Part shown: positions 14,858 through 23,663 of the stretch, in pieces | How positions within the stretch are numbered: position 1 is the first letter of the stretch | Layout: each line of letters opens with the position of its first letter | Source of the DNA: Flagellimonas profundi | GTDB taxonomy: Bacteria > Bacteroidota > Bacteroidia > Flavobacteriales > Flavobacteriaceae | Length of the DNA stretch: 64,000 nt | Direction: 5' to 3' | Assembly (NCBI RefSeq): GCF_017313275.1 | Contig: NZ_JAFLNM010000002.1 | Coordinates: forward strand, 1 to 64,000 | Notes under the pieces: model-generated | What the model was told of the DNA's origin: nothing | The model's database searches: none | Seen by the model: the letters and a program-made list of their open reading frames with translations, nothing else | Translations under genes and position numbers: made by a program

Positions 14858-16190
14858 TATTGTTTTGAGGTTGATAATAATTCGGTGGAAAGCCGTTCAA
14901 CTGCCTCCACAACTCGTACCAAATGGGAACATCTTCCAAAAGAGCCATTGTACTTGCGCCCGAACCGACTCTAATATCCTTGGGCCATGGTGCTTCTTCC
15001 TCATCGGGGGCCAACAGTATTCGGTATTTACCATTTGGGCTGATAAAATTTTCAATTGCGACCACTTTACCGCCAAAAGTTCCATAGGAAACGTTTGGCC
15101 ATCCACTAAATATGATAGCAGGCCAGCCATCAAATTGAATACGCACCTTCTCATCTACATGAATCAATGGAAGATCAATGGGGTCCACATACGTTTCAAC
15201 CGCTATATCGTAGTCCGAAGGCATTATCCCCACTAATTGAGCTCCTTCTTTAAAAGTTTCCCCAATTCCGGATTGGATGGCCTTTGTGATATAGCCATTC
15301 TGAGGGGCTCGTATATAGAGCATATTATTTCTAATTTCGTAGTTGGTGTACTGATTTTCCAACTTGGTCACCTGAGCCTCAGAATCAAACTGATTGGATT
15401 GCGCCGTATATAAGTCACTTTGCGCCTTAGAAATCTTATCGGTGTACTCGGCCTGTACCCTATTGATTTCAACTTGTGCATTGATCACGTCATTTTTACT
15501 GGCCAATAATTTATTTTCCTGACTTATTAGTTTTGCCTGTGTTTCTTGAAGTTTTAGGCGTTTTGCTTCCAAATCGGTAACCGCCTTTAAACCTTCTTCC
15601 TGGAGTTTTTCGGTACGATCGTACTGCCGTTGTGCAATGGTAATATTGGTCTTGGCAGCTTCCAAATCTATACTGTCGCTCTTGACCTTCAGCTTCGACT
15701 GCATTAATTTGTTCTTGGCTTGCTCCAGTTTCAAGCCAAGTTCTTGGTTAAGGGCTTTGATTTGCTGGTTCAAGGCCTTTACCTTCTCTTGATACGAAGT
15801 TACGGACATACTCTTTGCCTTGATCTGTTGCCCGGTACGCTCAATAAGATTGGGGTCAAAATATTCACTTTTGACCTCGGATATAAATAAGATGGTATCT
15901 CCCTTTTCCACGTAATCCCCTTCTCTTACATACCACTTCTCAATTCTTCCCGGTATTGGGGACTGAACGGTCTGTGGTCGTTGATCTGGGGTTAGAGTTG
16001 TTAAGTAACCTCTACCAGAAATATTCTGGGTCCAGGGCAAAAACATCATGAAAAGCACAATGATGGAAAAGGCGGCCAAAAAGCGGTTAAATTGCTTATA
16101 GTGCCTTTTATGAAAGACCTTCTTACCTGCTTCATAACCGGTAAGGTCTACCTTAGCGTTCAATTTATTATTTGAAGAAATATTTAGCAT
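14835..16190 (-). CDS. HlyD family membrane fusion protein
   Basis: A 451-residue periplasmic adaptor. One transmembrane helix near residues 33-52, a biotinyl-lipoyl-like half domain (GRIEKWYVREGDYVEKGD, about 90-107), a very long coiled coil (about 125-285), the second lipoyl half (IRAPQNGYITKAIQSGIGE) and a C-terminal beta-barrel. The long hairpin is typical of type I secretion or large-substrate exporters that dock on TolC. It starts 5 bp after the ABC gene and overlaps the TolC gene. Confidence 0.9.
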   Translation of the reverse strand: MLNISSNNKLNAKVDLTGYEAGKKVFHKRHYKQFNRFLAAFSIIVLFMMFLPWTQNISGRGYLTTLTPDQRPQTVQSPIPGRIEKWYVREGDYVEKGDTILFISEVKSEYFDPNLIERTGQQIKAKSMSVTSYQEKVKALNQQIKALNQELGLKLEQAKNKLMQSKLKVKSDSIDLEAAKTNITIAQRQYDRTEKLQEEGLKAVTDLEAKRLKLQETQAKLISQENKLLASKNDVINAQVEINRVQAEYTDKISKAQSDLYTAQSNQFDSEAQVTKLENQYTNYEIRNNMLYIRAPQNGYITKAIQSGIGETFKEGAQLVGIMPSDYDIAVETYVDPIDLPLIHVDEKVRIQFDGWPAIIFSGWPNVSYGTFGGKVVAIENFISPNGKYRILLAPDEEEAPWPKDIRVGSGASTMALLEDVPIWYELWRQLNGFPPNYYQPQNNSADGAKK

Positions 16191-16195
16191 GAACT

Positions 16196-17863
16196 TTATT
16201 TTACATTGATCAATCTACCTTTTTCCATCCGGATTGTCTGGTTACAGCGACTTGCCCATTTCGGGTTCTCACTTACAACAACCAGAGCCCATCCATTTGC
16301 CGGGTCGGCCAAGAAATCCATCATTCTTTCTGTTCCCTCTTCATCGTATTGTTCCAAAGGATCTTTGAGGATCATAAGTTTAGGTCGTGTCACAACACTC
16401 CTGGCCAATACAATCTTTCGAGAAATAAAGTCCGGAATCTTTTTCCCTTCTGGATATAAAATGGTGTTTAGGCCATGGGGCTGCTCTTTTACAAACTCGG
16501 TTAAACTCACTTTTTCCAAGGCCCAGTAAACGTCTTCTATTGGAATATCTTTATTGCCGAAGGTAATGTTGTCCAACAAAGTCCCTTCAAAAGGGTACTC
16601 TTCGGTTAGCGAGTGCCCTAAATAAGATCGGTACTGACTTAATTTTATTCCCTGTAGTGCCACATTGTTGACATAGATTTTACCCGAATCGGGTTCTAAG
16701 ATTCCCGCGATCATCCGTAAAAGGGTAGATCTTCCGGAGCCACTTTTACCTTGAACCAACAATCTAGTGCCGGGGTGGATAGCCAATGATACATGATCTA
16801 TAATCTTTTTATCCAAACCAGGAACTTTATAGACGACATCTTCAAGTTCCACTGTTAAGCCCTCACTATCCTTAAATGGGGTTTCCCCAGTTTGTGGCTC
16901 AAGTTCTTTGTCCACAACTTGCCCCATTTTTTCCAGGGAGGTCAAGAGATCATAAAAAGTTTCAAGGCCTAAAATCATTTTCTCAACAGAGCTGATCACC
17001 AATAAAATAATGATTTCCGCAGCTACAAACTGACCTATGTTCATTTGTTGATCCAAAACCAGCAATCCACCAATCAACAATAATCCGGCAGTCACCAGAA
17101 CTTTAAAGCCTATCATCTGGATAAACTGAAGTACCAATATTCTAAAATGGCTTTCCCTGGCCTCCAAATATTCTTCTACCAGTGTATCGTTCTTTTCCAA
17201 AGCATGGGATGTTTTGCCCGAAAGTTTAAAACTAACAATGGAGCGGGCAATTTCTTGCACCCAATGGGCAACCCTATACTTGATCTTGGACTCTTCCAAA
17301 CTGGTATCCAGCCCCTTTTGAGCGGTGAACTTGAACACAATGTAAATAAGCAAGAGCAACAATAGGCCATAGATGATAAAAAATGGGTGATAAAAAGAAA
17401 GCAACAATAACCCAAAAACTATTTGCAGCAATGCAGCTGGGAAATCGATAAGTATTTTGGAAAGGGATTTTTGAACTGTAAGGGTATCAAAAAAACGGTT
17501 GGCCAACTCTGGCGGATAGTAATACCTAAGCTCACTCATTTTGATTTTTGGAAAACGATATGCAAACTCAAAAGATGACCTGGTAAAAATTTTCTGTTGA
17601 AGGTTTTCAATAATCCGTATTTGCATTAATTGAAGAACACCAACAAATGCAACTCCCAAAGTGACCAAGACCACAAGAACGATCCAAGATGTACTGACCC
17701 TTGCCCCCTGTATAAGGTTGATAATGGCCTGTATTCCCAATGGAAGGGAAAGGTTTACCACACCAGCAAAAATAGCGTAGTAAAATATTTGAAAGATGTC
17801 TTTTTTGTCCAAGGTCAACAGACCCATTAAACGTTGCCAAGCGGTTAGTATGTTTTTAGCCAT
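16196..17863 (-). CDS. ABC exporter half-transporter with degenerate ATPase motifs
   Basis: A 555-residue fusion of a six-helix ABC membrane domain (about 20-320) and a nucleotide-binding domain (about 335-555). The fold and spacing are those of type I exporters, but the key motifs are altered: Walker A is GKSGSGRST (Lys to Arg, residue 378), the Q-loop Gln is Thr (420), LSGGQ is IPDFI (476-480), Walker B is LMILKD in place of LLLLDE (500-501), and the H-loop His is Glu (VSENP, 532). The reading frame is intact, so the change looks selected and not a recent pseudogene. It sits between tetR (8 bp overlap) and hlyD (5 bp gap). Confidence 0.88.
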   Translation of the reverse strand: MAKNILTAWQRLMGLLTLDKKDIFQIFYYAIFAGVVNLSLPLGIQAIINLIQGARVSTSWIVLVVLVTLGVAFVGVLQLMQIRIIENLQQKIFTRSSFEFAYRFPKIKMSELRYYYPPELANRFFDTLTVQKSLSKILIDFPAALLQIVFGLLLLSFYHPFFIIYGLLLLLLIYIVFKFTAQKGLDTSLEESKIKYRVAHWVQEIARSIVSFKLSGKTSHALEKNDTLVEEYLEARESHFRILVLQFIQMIGFKVLVTAGLLLIGGLLVLDQQMNIGQFVAAEIIILLVISSVEKMILGLETFYDLLTSLEKMGQVVDKELEPQTGETPFKDSEGLTVELEDVVYKVPGLDKKIIDHVSLAIHPGTRLLVQGKSGSGRSTLLRMIAGILEPDSGKIYVNNVALQGIKLSQYRSYLGHSLTEEYPFEGTLLDNITFGNKDIPIEDVYWALEKVSLTEFVKEQPHGLNTILYPEGKKIPDFISRKIVLARSVVTRPKLMILKDPLEQYDEEGTERMMDFLADPANGWALVVVSENPKWASRCNQTIRMEKGRLINVK

Positions 17864-18542
17864 TAGGTTTAAGGTTTAACGTGCGGAATATTAAGTCCGT
17901 AAAAAATTGGGTTGGTGTGATTTTTTGATTACAATCGGTAAGTTTTGGAAAGTGCTCTGCCAGAAAATATTGATGCAGCGTACCTTCCAAAATAGTACTG
18001 GCCAAACTCAAAGGATAAGGATAACTGCCATCCACTTCCTGAATCATTTTACTGATACGACTCACAATTCTCTTACTGATTGTAAAGTAACCATCCTTGT
18101 TTTCTTGATCAACCTCCTTTACCAAGTAGGATTTAGAATACTCATTGATTATCAATCTATTTAGAACCACCTCGTTCACATGTGAAAACGAACTGTCTTC
18201 CTCCACATTTTGTGTCAGCACTTCTATTGCTTTTTTAAGTTTTTTCTCAGGATTGGAAATGCCATTGGTAGCAAAAACCATCCGATACTCCATCCAACCC
18301 CAATACCATGAGGCCAAATAGAGCAACAACTTATGCTTGTTCTCAAAATATCGATAAATAGAGCTCTCATTGGATTGAATGCGAACCCCAAGCTTTTTAA
18401 ACGTAAAGCATTCAAATCCGATTTCATCGATAAGCAGTATACTCTGCTCTACTATTTTCTTTCCCAAATCTGAAGATTCAGGGTCCTTTACATAGAGCTT
18501 TCCATTCATTTCCAATTTTACGGACTTCATCAAAATATCCAT
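17856..18542 (-). CDS. TetR family transcriptional regulator
   Basis: A 228-residue TetR-type repressor. The N-terminal HTH covers about residues 25-70 (IVEQSILLIDEIGFECFTFK, then QSNESSIYRYFENKHKLL); the C-terminal ligand domain is variable and Leu/Ile-rich. The frame begins with a TTG three codons earlier (18551), but ATG at 18542 is the more likely start. Its stop overlaps the ABC gene start, so it is the first gene of a TetR-ABC-HlyD-TolC operon and probably represses its own operon. The inducer is unknown. Confidence 0.87.
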   Translation of the reverse strand: MDILMKSVKLEMNGKLYVKDPESSDLGKKIVEQSILLIDEIGFECFTFKKLGVRIQSNESSIYRYFENKHKLLLYLASWYWGWMEYRMVFATNGISNPEKKLKKAIEVLTQNVEEDSSFSHVNEVVLNRLIINEYSKSYLVKEVDQENKDGYFTISKRIVSRISKMIQEVDGSYPYPLSLASTILEGTLHQYFLAEHFPKLTDCNQKITPTQFFTDLIFRTLNLKPNG

Positions 18543-18662
18543 TCCATCCAATTTTTAAAATAGATTCTCGCGAATATAATAGTATTACTATCAACATATA
18601 ACACTTTAACTTTCAATTAACGATTTCTTATTTTACTGTACTTTTGATAAAAACGGACAGAT

Positions 18663-19226
18663 ATGGATAAACACAGATGTGGTTGGTGTGTTGGCGACAG
18701 CCTTTATGAAGCCTATCATGACACCGAATGGGGCGTTCCCGTAAAGGACGACGAAACCTTGTTCGAATTCCTGATATTGGAGACCTTTCAGGCAGGTTTG
18801 AGTTGGATCACGGTATTAAGAAAACGTGAAAATTTTAGAAGAGCTTTTGACCATTTTAATTACGAAAAGATTGCAAACTACGACCAAAACAAGATTGACA
18901 ACCTCTTGCAAGACCCTGGAATCATAAGAAATAAATTGAAAGTGAACGCTACGGTGTCCAATGCAAGGGCATTTATGGAGGTTCAAAAAGAATTTGGTAG
19001 TTTCTGTAGCTATATTTGGGATTTTGTGGATGACAAACCGATAAAAAATGCGTGGAAAAACTACAAGAATGCCCCTGCGACCACCGAATTATCGGACACC
19101 ATTAGCAAAGATTTGAAAAAACGTGGATTCAAGTTTGTAGGAAGTACTGTGATTTATGCCCACATGCAGGCCACGGGCATGGTGAACGACCACGAAGTAA
19201 ACTGTTTTAGATACCATGAAGTTTAA
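18663..19226 (+). CDS. tag: DNA-3-methyladenine glycosylase I
   Basis: A 187-residue Tag that removes 3-methyladenine from alkylated DNA. The structural zinc ligands are all seen: RCGWC at residues 5-9, His in AYHDTEWGVP, and NDHEVNCFRY near the C-terminus. The catalytic acidic and aromatic residues lie in LFEFLILETFQAGLSW. It is divergent from the tetR operon and overlaps the next gene by 11 bp. Confidence 0.95.
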   Translation: MDKHRCGWCVGDSLYEAYHDTEWGVPVKDDETLFEFLILETFQAGLSWITVLRKRENFRRAFDHFNYEKIANYDQNKIDNLLQDPGIIRNKLKVNATVSNARAFMEVQKEFGSFCSYIWDFVDDKPIKNAWKNYKNAPATTELSDTISKDLKKRGFKFVGSTVIYAHMQATGMVNDHEVNCFRYHEV

Positions 19227-19797
19227 ATACATCTTCTTTTTAATACTTGGAATCGCACAAATTACGTTAGCACAAAACAAGTACGAACAGGAATCTAGAA
19301 TTGACAAAGACGATTTCCCACGTAATTCCTATCTCTTGATCGAAGATTATTTAGAAGATGCCAAACGTGTTCGCTTTTATCAAGAGTCGGACAGTACCAA
19401 GAAAAGCTACGAAGCCAAATTTAAAAAAAGGCGACTGCACTACAGTGTCGAGTTCGATCAAGAAGGGAAACTGGAAGATGTAGAATTCAAAATAAAGGAA
19501 AGGGACATCCCGAACGATTCTTGGGAAACCATACAGTTTTATCTGGAAAAAAACCATAAAAAGTACAGGGTAAAGAAAATTCAGCAGCAATACCCTACTC
19601 GCAAGGGACAGTCCCATGAAAAGACCTTGCACAACGCCTTCCAAAACTTGATATTGCCCGAAGTAAATTACGAACTGGTCTTTTCTGCCAAAGAAAGTGA
19701 TGGTTTTCAGGAATACGAGGCGCTATTTGATTCCGAAGGACAACTAAAACGAATCCGTAAATCTTTTCCGCAAAGCTATGACCATGTCCTCTACTAA
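19216..19797 (+). CDS. Exported hypothetical protein
   Basis: A 193-residue protein with a signal peptide (about residues 1-19, LGIAQITLAQ). The rest is highly charged, Lys/Glu/Asp-rich, with two PepSY-like halves (HYSVEFDQEGKLEDVEFKI near 75-93, and FQEYEALFDSEGQLKRIRK near 164-182), each a strand-turn-strand repeat. Likely periplasmic. It overlaps tag at the start and the DUF2490 gene at the end (20 bp), so the three are co-transcribed. Function unknown. Confidence 0.75.
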   Translation: MKFKYIFFLILGIAQITLAQNKYEQESRIDKDDFPRNSYLLIEDYLEDAKRVRFYQESDSTKKSYEAKFKKRRLHYSVEFDQEGKLEDVEFKIKERDIPNDSWETIQFYLEKNHKKYRVKKIQQQYPTRKGQSHEKTLHNAFQNLILPEVNYELVFSAKESDGFQEYEALFDSEGQLKRIRKSFPQSYDHVLY

Positions 19798-20467
19798 ATG
19801 GTTTTTACTTGTTTCGTTTTTATTGTTCATGTTCTCTGTACATAGCCAAGAAAACCTGACAGGATATTGGCAGCCACAATTTGCCGTGAACTATCAAGTT
19901 ACACGGGGTTATTCCCATAATTTTTCCATAGCCAACCGAAACTATATTTTTGATGATGAAGAATTCACCTTAAAAACGAGACAATTGGATATTGCCCATT
20001 TTTCCAAGTGGAATATCAGGGACAACCAAAGTATCGCTATGGGTATTCAATATAGATTCCGAAATAATTTTGAGGACAAAGGGAACGAACTTCGGCTTAC
20101 CCAGCAGTACAACATTACCAATAAACCGTTTGCTGTTAGATTTGGACATAGGCTCCGTACCGAACAGCGTATCACAAACGCATTGACCATCCACAGGTTC
20201 CGATACCGATTTGCGCTGGATTTTCCTTTGGTCGGTGAAAAATTGGACCCTGGAGAACCTTATTTTGTGGGAAGCTTCGAAAACCTTTTGAGTGTAGCCA
20301 AACATAACGCTCCGCAATATGATGCGCGTTTAGCGGGACAAGTAGGCTGGCAATTGAATGATAGTATTAAATTTCAGGTGGGTGTGGAGTACCGAATGGA
20401 AGACTTTAGCTCGAGTATGCCACAGAACATTTTCCTTTTACTGACGAACGCCCAATTGACCCTGTAG
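19778..20467 (+). CDS. DUF2490 outer membrane protein
   Basis: A 229-residue exported protein of the DUF2490 family. Signal peptide at about residues 1-24, then repeated amphipathic beta strands (GYWQPQFAVNYQVTRG, NQSIAMGIQYRFRNNF, IKFQVGVEYRMEDFS), which predicts a 10-12-stranded outer membrane barrel. The function is unknown. Either ATG at 19778 or 19784 can be the start. Its 3' end overlaps the convergent aat gene by 30 bp. Confidence 0.82.
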   Translation: MTMSSTKWFLLVSFLLFMFSVHSQENLTGYWQPQFAVNYQVTRGYSHNFSIANRNYIFDDEEFTLKTRQLDIAHFSKWNIRDNQSIAMGIQYRFRNNFEDKGNELRLTQQYNITNKPFAVRFGHRLRTEQRITNALTIHRFRYRFALDFPLVGEKLDPGEPYFVGSFENLLSVAKHNAPQYDARLAGQVGWQLNDSIKFQVGVEYRMEDFSSSMPQNIFLLLTNAQLTL

Positions 20468-21112
20468 AATTTTCACAAATTCCTTTCTGGGAATCAGCTC
20501 GGCGCCCAAGCTTTCCAAATGATCAGTGTGTACTTGACAATCTATAAGCTGATAACCTTTTTCCGCAAGTTCCTTAGCCATTTGTATAAATGCGAATTTT
20601 GAGGCATTGGCCCTCAAACTGAACATACTCTCCCCACAGAACACATGGCCAAGATCTACCCCGTACAAACCACCGACCAAATCCCCTTCTTCCCAAACCT
20701 CATAGGATTTGGCATACCCTTTTTTATAGAGGTTCATGTAAGCGGTTTTCATTTCGGGAGTGATCCAGGTACCATCTTGGCCTTTGCGCTCAATTTGGGC
20801 ACAATAGTCCATCACCTGCTCAAAACAGGTGTTATGGGTAAGGGTAAACGAACCATCACGTATTACCTTTCGCATACTTTTGGACACTTTTACCTTTTCT
20901 GGAAAAAGCACCATTCGGGGATCGGGGGTCCACCACAAAATCAAAGAATCGTCATTGAACCAAGGGAAAATCCCATTTTTATATGCCAACAATAATCGCT
21001 CTGGGGATAGATCGCCACCAACGGCAAGCAGTCCATCTTCACTAGCGGTTTCAACAGGAGGAAATTCCAACCTCTTGTTCAAGAAATGTAAGGGCGTATT
21101 TTCCAAGCGCAA
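20438..21112 (-). CDS. aat: Leucyl/phenylalanyl-tRNA-protein transferase
   Basis: An Aat of about 224 residues, which adds Leu or Phe to N-terminal Arg/Lys of proteins to mark them for ClpS-ClpAP (the N-degron pathway). Family motifs FPPVETASEDGLLAVGGDLS, NGIFPWFNDDSLILWWTPDPR and CGESMFSLRANASK are all present. No ATG precedes them. The frame is open up to a TTG at 21163, but that codon lies in the terminator stem of the preceding gene; TTG at 21112 (or 21106) is the likelier start. The C-terminus overlaps the convergent DUF2490 gene. Confidence 0.9.
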   Translation of the reverse strand: MRLENTPLHFLNKRLEFPPVETASEDGLLAVGGDLSPERLLLAYKNGIFPWFNDDSLILWWTPDPRMVLFPEKVKVSKSMRKVIRDGSFTLTHNTCFEQVMDYCAQIERKGQDGTWITPEMKTAYMNLYKKGYAKSYEVWEEGDLVGGLYGVDLGHVFCGESMFSLRANASKFAFIQMAKELAEKGYQLIDCQVHTDHLESLGAELIPRKEFVKILQGQLGVRQ

Positions 21113-21144
21113 TTTTTTTCTAAAAATACAAATCGGCCCAAAAA

Positions 21145-21177
21145 CAAGAAAATCTGAACCCAAGGTCCAGATTTTTC
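21145..21177 (-). terminator. Intrinsic terminator of the DUF3127 gene
   Basis: On the minus strand AAAATCTG pairs with CAGATTTT across an 11-base loop and is followed by a T-rich stretch. It lies between the DUF3127 stop (21206) and aat. Confidence 0.6.
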
Positions 21178-21205
21178 CAGTTGATTTTATAAAATGGCTT
21201 TTCGT

Positions 21206-21586
21206 TTAGAACGGTAAATCATCATGGTCTTCCTCGTTAAGGTCATCCGCCGGTTCAAAAGCTTCCATCGGTGGAACAGGAGGCATATTGTCCGAACCAG
21301 GCTGTTCAGCCTGAAGGTTTTCGATTCTCCATCCTTGGATTGAGTTAAAGTATTTCGTTTCTCCTTGTGGGTTCACCCACTCTCTTCCTCTCAGGTTGAT
21401 GCTGATCTTCACCATTTGCCCAACGCTGTAGTTGTTTAGCAAATCGCATTTATCCTGTACAAATTCGACCAATATATGTTGTGGATATTGCTCTTCAGTC
21501 GTCACGACCACCTCCCTTTTTCTGAAACCATTGTTGCCATACGTTTTGGTCTCATCTATCAATTTAATTCTTCCCTGAACTTCCAT
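21206..21586 (-). CDS. DUF3127 protein with SSB-like acidic tail
   Basis: A 126-residue protein of the DUF3127 family, restricted to Bacteroidota. The core (residues 1-85) looks like an OB fold: MEVQGRIKLIDETKTYG, RKREVVVTTEEQ, VGQMVKISINLRGREW. The C-terminus is acidic and ends in EEDHDDLPF, the same type of tip that SSB (also in this window) uses to recruit repair proteins. A role in single-stranded nucleic acid metabolism is an inference from the tail and fold. Confidence 0.83.
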   Translation of the reverse strand: MEVQGRIKLIDETKTYGNNGFRKREVVVTTEEQYPQHILVEFVQDKCDLLNNYSVGQMVKISINLRGREWVNPQGETKYFNSIQGWRIENLQAEQPGSDNMPPVPPMEAFEPADDLNEEDHDDLPF

Positions 21587-21709
21587 GCAATGTTAATTTT
21601 TGTTGAAAATTCAAAAGTACATAAAATGAATTCCATGGGCAGCCGTTATTTAAACTAACTATCAACATGTTTTCCAATTACCTATCTTTAAAACAGAATT
21701 CGACTACCA

Positions 21710-22855
21710 ATGAACTTTAGCACCAAACGGAAAACCTCCAATATCATCTTGCTGATATCCGCATTCATCATTGTGAGTCTTATTTTATGGAACACCAATA
21801 GTTTTTTTAAAAAATTCAAGGAGGAGGAGCGTTTAAAAATGGAAATTTGGGCCACCGCCCAATTGGAACTCATCCAATCCTCCGTAGATCAAGAACTGGG
21901 CAACCTGACCCTAAAAGTGCTTGGAAACAATACCTCTACCCCCATGATCTTGGTGAATGAAGAGGGGTCTTATAAAACGCACAACATCCCAGAAGACAAG
22001 ATTGCGGATAGTGCGTATATCCAAAAAAAGATAGCTCAGTTCAAAAGTGAGAACCAGCCCATAGAAATTATCCAGGAAGATGAATTACTGGAAACTCTTT
22101 ACTACGGCAACTCCGAGGTTTTGAATAAATTAAAGTATTACCCCTTGGCATTGCTGCTGATCATTTTTCTGTTTGGAGCGGTAATCTTCTTTTTCTTCCG
22201 GACCAACAAAGCATCGGAACAGAACAAGCTTTGGGCGGGCATGGCCAAGGAAACGGCACATCAAATAGGTACACCGCTTACCTCACTCTTGGGTTGGAAC
22301 GAATTGTTGAAGTCGGAGGACATCAATCCAGAGGTAACCCAAGAAATTGCAAAGGACATTGACCGATTGGAGACCATCACCGAACGTTTTTCCAAGATTG
22401 GTTCCGTGCCCGAATTACGGGAACATGATATTGTTTCCGAAACCAAAAAAGCCTATGATTACCTAAAGCAACGTAGCTCCAAATTGGTACATTTTTCTTT
22501 CAGCTCCAATGTGGATGAAGCCAAAGTGCTTATGAATCCGCCCTTGTACAACTGGAGCATCGAAAACTTGGTAAAAAATGGTATCGATGCCATGAAGGGC
22601 AAAGGGAACATTGCCATTCAAATTGAAAAGAAAGGTCAAAACATCCATATTTTGGTGTCGGACACCGGTCATGGCATACCGAAAAGTAACTTCCAGACCA
22701 TTTTTAATCCAGGGGTAACTTCCAAACAAAGAGGCTGGGGTTTAGGCCTTTCGTTGGTAAAAAGAATCGTTGAAGAATACCATAAAGGAAAAATTAAAGT
22801 ATTTTCGTCAAGTAAAGAAGGAACTATCATGCAGATTTCCCTACGCGCACAATAA
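21710..22855 (+). CDS. Sensor histidine kinase
   Basis: A 381-residue membrane histidine kinase. Transmembrane helices at about 12-30 and 143-163 enclose an extracytoplasmic sensor of some 110 residues. Then the phosphoacceptor motif ETAHQIGTPLTSLLGW (H near 188), the N box SIENLVKNGIDAM, the G1 box DTGHGIPKS and G2 box GWGLGLSLVKRI near the C-terminus. No HAMP or PAS domain is evident. No response regulator is adjacent; the next gene is a small zinc-ribbon membrane protein 9 bp downstream. Confidence 0.92.
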   Translation: MNFSTKRKTSNIILLISAFIIVSLILWNTNSFFKKFKEEERLKMEIWATAQLELIQSSVDQELGNLTLKVLGNNTSTPMILVNEEGSYKTHNIPEDKIADSAYIQKKIAQFKSENQPIEIIQEDELLETLYYGNSEVLNKLKYYPLALLLIIFLFGAVIFFFFRTNKASEQNKLWAGMAKETAHQIGTPLTSLLGWNELLKSEDINPEVTQEIAKDIDRLETITERFSKIGSVPELREHDIVSETKKAYDYLKQRSSKLVHFSFSSNVDEAKVLMNPPLYNWSIENLVKNGIDAMKGKGNIAIQIEKKGQNIHILVSDTGHGIPKSNFQTIFNPGVTSKQRGWGLGLSLVKRIVEEYHKGKIKVFSSSKEGTIMQISLRAQ

Positions 22856-22864
22856 AATTAAATT

Positions 22865-23209
22865 ATGGCCAAGGAAAAACAACTTGTAATCCAAGAAGCT
22901 GATATTACCAACAATTGCCCCAAATGTTTTAATCAGGAACTTAAGATTACGTTCTATCAAAAACACACTTTTAACGCACTTTACCACAGGACAACCGGTG
23001 TTGTTACCAACGAGATAAAATGTAAAAAATGTGACTCGGTCATTTATCCGGTGGACTGGACTCCCGATATTGAGCGCGTTTATGACTACTACAACAAATT
23101 GGTGAAACCGGACAGGCCAGCTGTTCGTTTCACCATGCTATTCTTTATTATTTTAATTTTGATGTTGTGCCTGGCAGCAGCGGGAGTATACTTTTATCTA
23201 GAAAGTTAA
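22865..23209 (+). CDS. Small zinc-ribbon membrane protein
   Basis: A 114-residue protein with two Cys pairs, NNCPKCF (residues 17-23) and KCKKCD (near 57-62), forming a zinc ribbon, and a single C-terminal transmembrane helix (about 89-112, FFIILILMLCLAAAGVYFYL). The ribbon would face the cytosol. It is probably co-transcribed with the histidine kinase (9 bp gap) and its TAA overlaps the end of the convergent HIT gene. Function unknown; an accessory to the kinase is possible. Confidence 0.75.
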   Translation: MAKEKQLVIQEADITNNCPKCFNQELKITFYQKHTFNALYHRTTGVVTNEIKCKKCDSVIYPVDWTPDIERVYDYYNKLVKPDRPAVRFTMLFFIILILMLCLAAAGVYFYLES

Positions 23210-23595
23210 AGCTTAGATTTTATGGCTTCGGCAACTTTTTCAAACTCTTCCGGCGTTAAGCTTTCCTTTTGTTGAAAAGTGGCGTTGGCCATACTGTTCA
23301 GCGGAATTAGATGTACATGCACATGTGGCACTTCGAGTCCGATCACCGACATTCCCACACGTTTGCAAGGAATAGCTTTTTCAATGGCAAGACCAACCTT
23401 TCTGGAAAAGGCCATCAATTTCATATAGGATTCCTCATCAAGGTCCATGATCTTGTCCACTTCTTTCTTGGGCACGCACAAGGTATGGCCTTTGGAGTTA
23501 GGGTTGATGTCCAAAAATGCATAGTTATCATCATCCTCCGCGATTTTATAGGAGGGTATTTCCCCGTTTATGATCTTTGTGAAGATACTGGCCAT
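23206..23595 (-). CDS. HIT family nucleotide hydrolase
   Basis: A 129-residue histidine triad protein, which hydrolyses nucleotide phosphoramidates or dinucleoside polyphosphates. The triad HVHVHLIPL is near residues 91-99, and the N-terminal MASIFTKIINGEIPSYKI and DINPNSKGHTL blocks are typical of the Hint/HinT branch. It lies downstream of greA on the same strand but a terminator separates the two. Confidence 0.93.
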   Translation of the reverse strand: MASIFTKIINGEIPSYKIAEDDDNYAFLDINPNSKGHTLCVPKKEVDKIMDLDEESYMKLMAFSRKVGLAIEKAIPCKRVGMSVIGLEVPHVHVHLIPLNSMANATFQQKESLTPEEFEKVAEAIKSKL

Positions 23596-23616
23596 TTTGA
23601 TTCGGTTTTAAAATAA

Positions 23617-23641
23617 AAAATCCCGTTGAACAACGGGATTA
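23617..23641 (-). terminator. Intrinsic terminator of greA
   Basis: AATCCCGTTG-AA-CAACGGGATT with T-tract on the minus strand, 23 bp after the greA stop. Confidence 0.8.
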
Positions 23642-23663
23642 AATATAACCAATTTAGCTGCTA

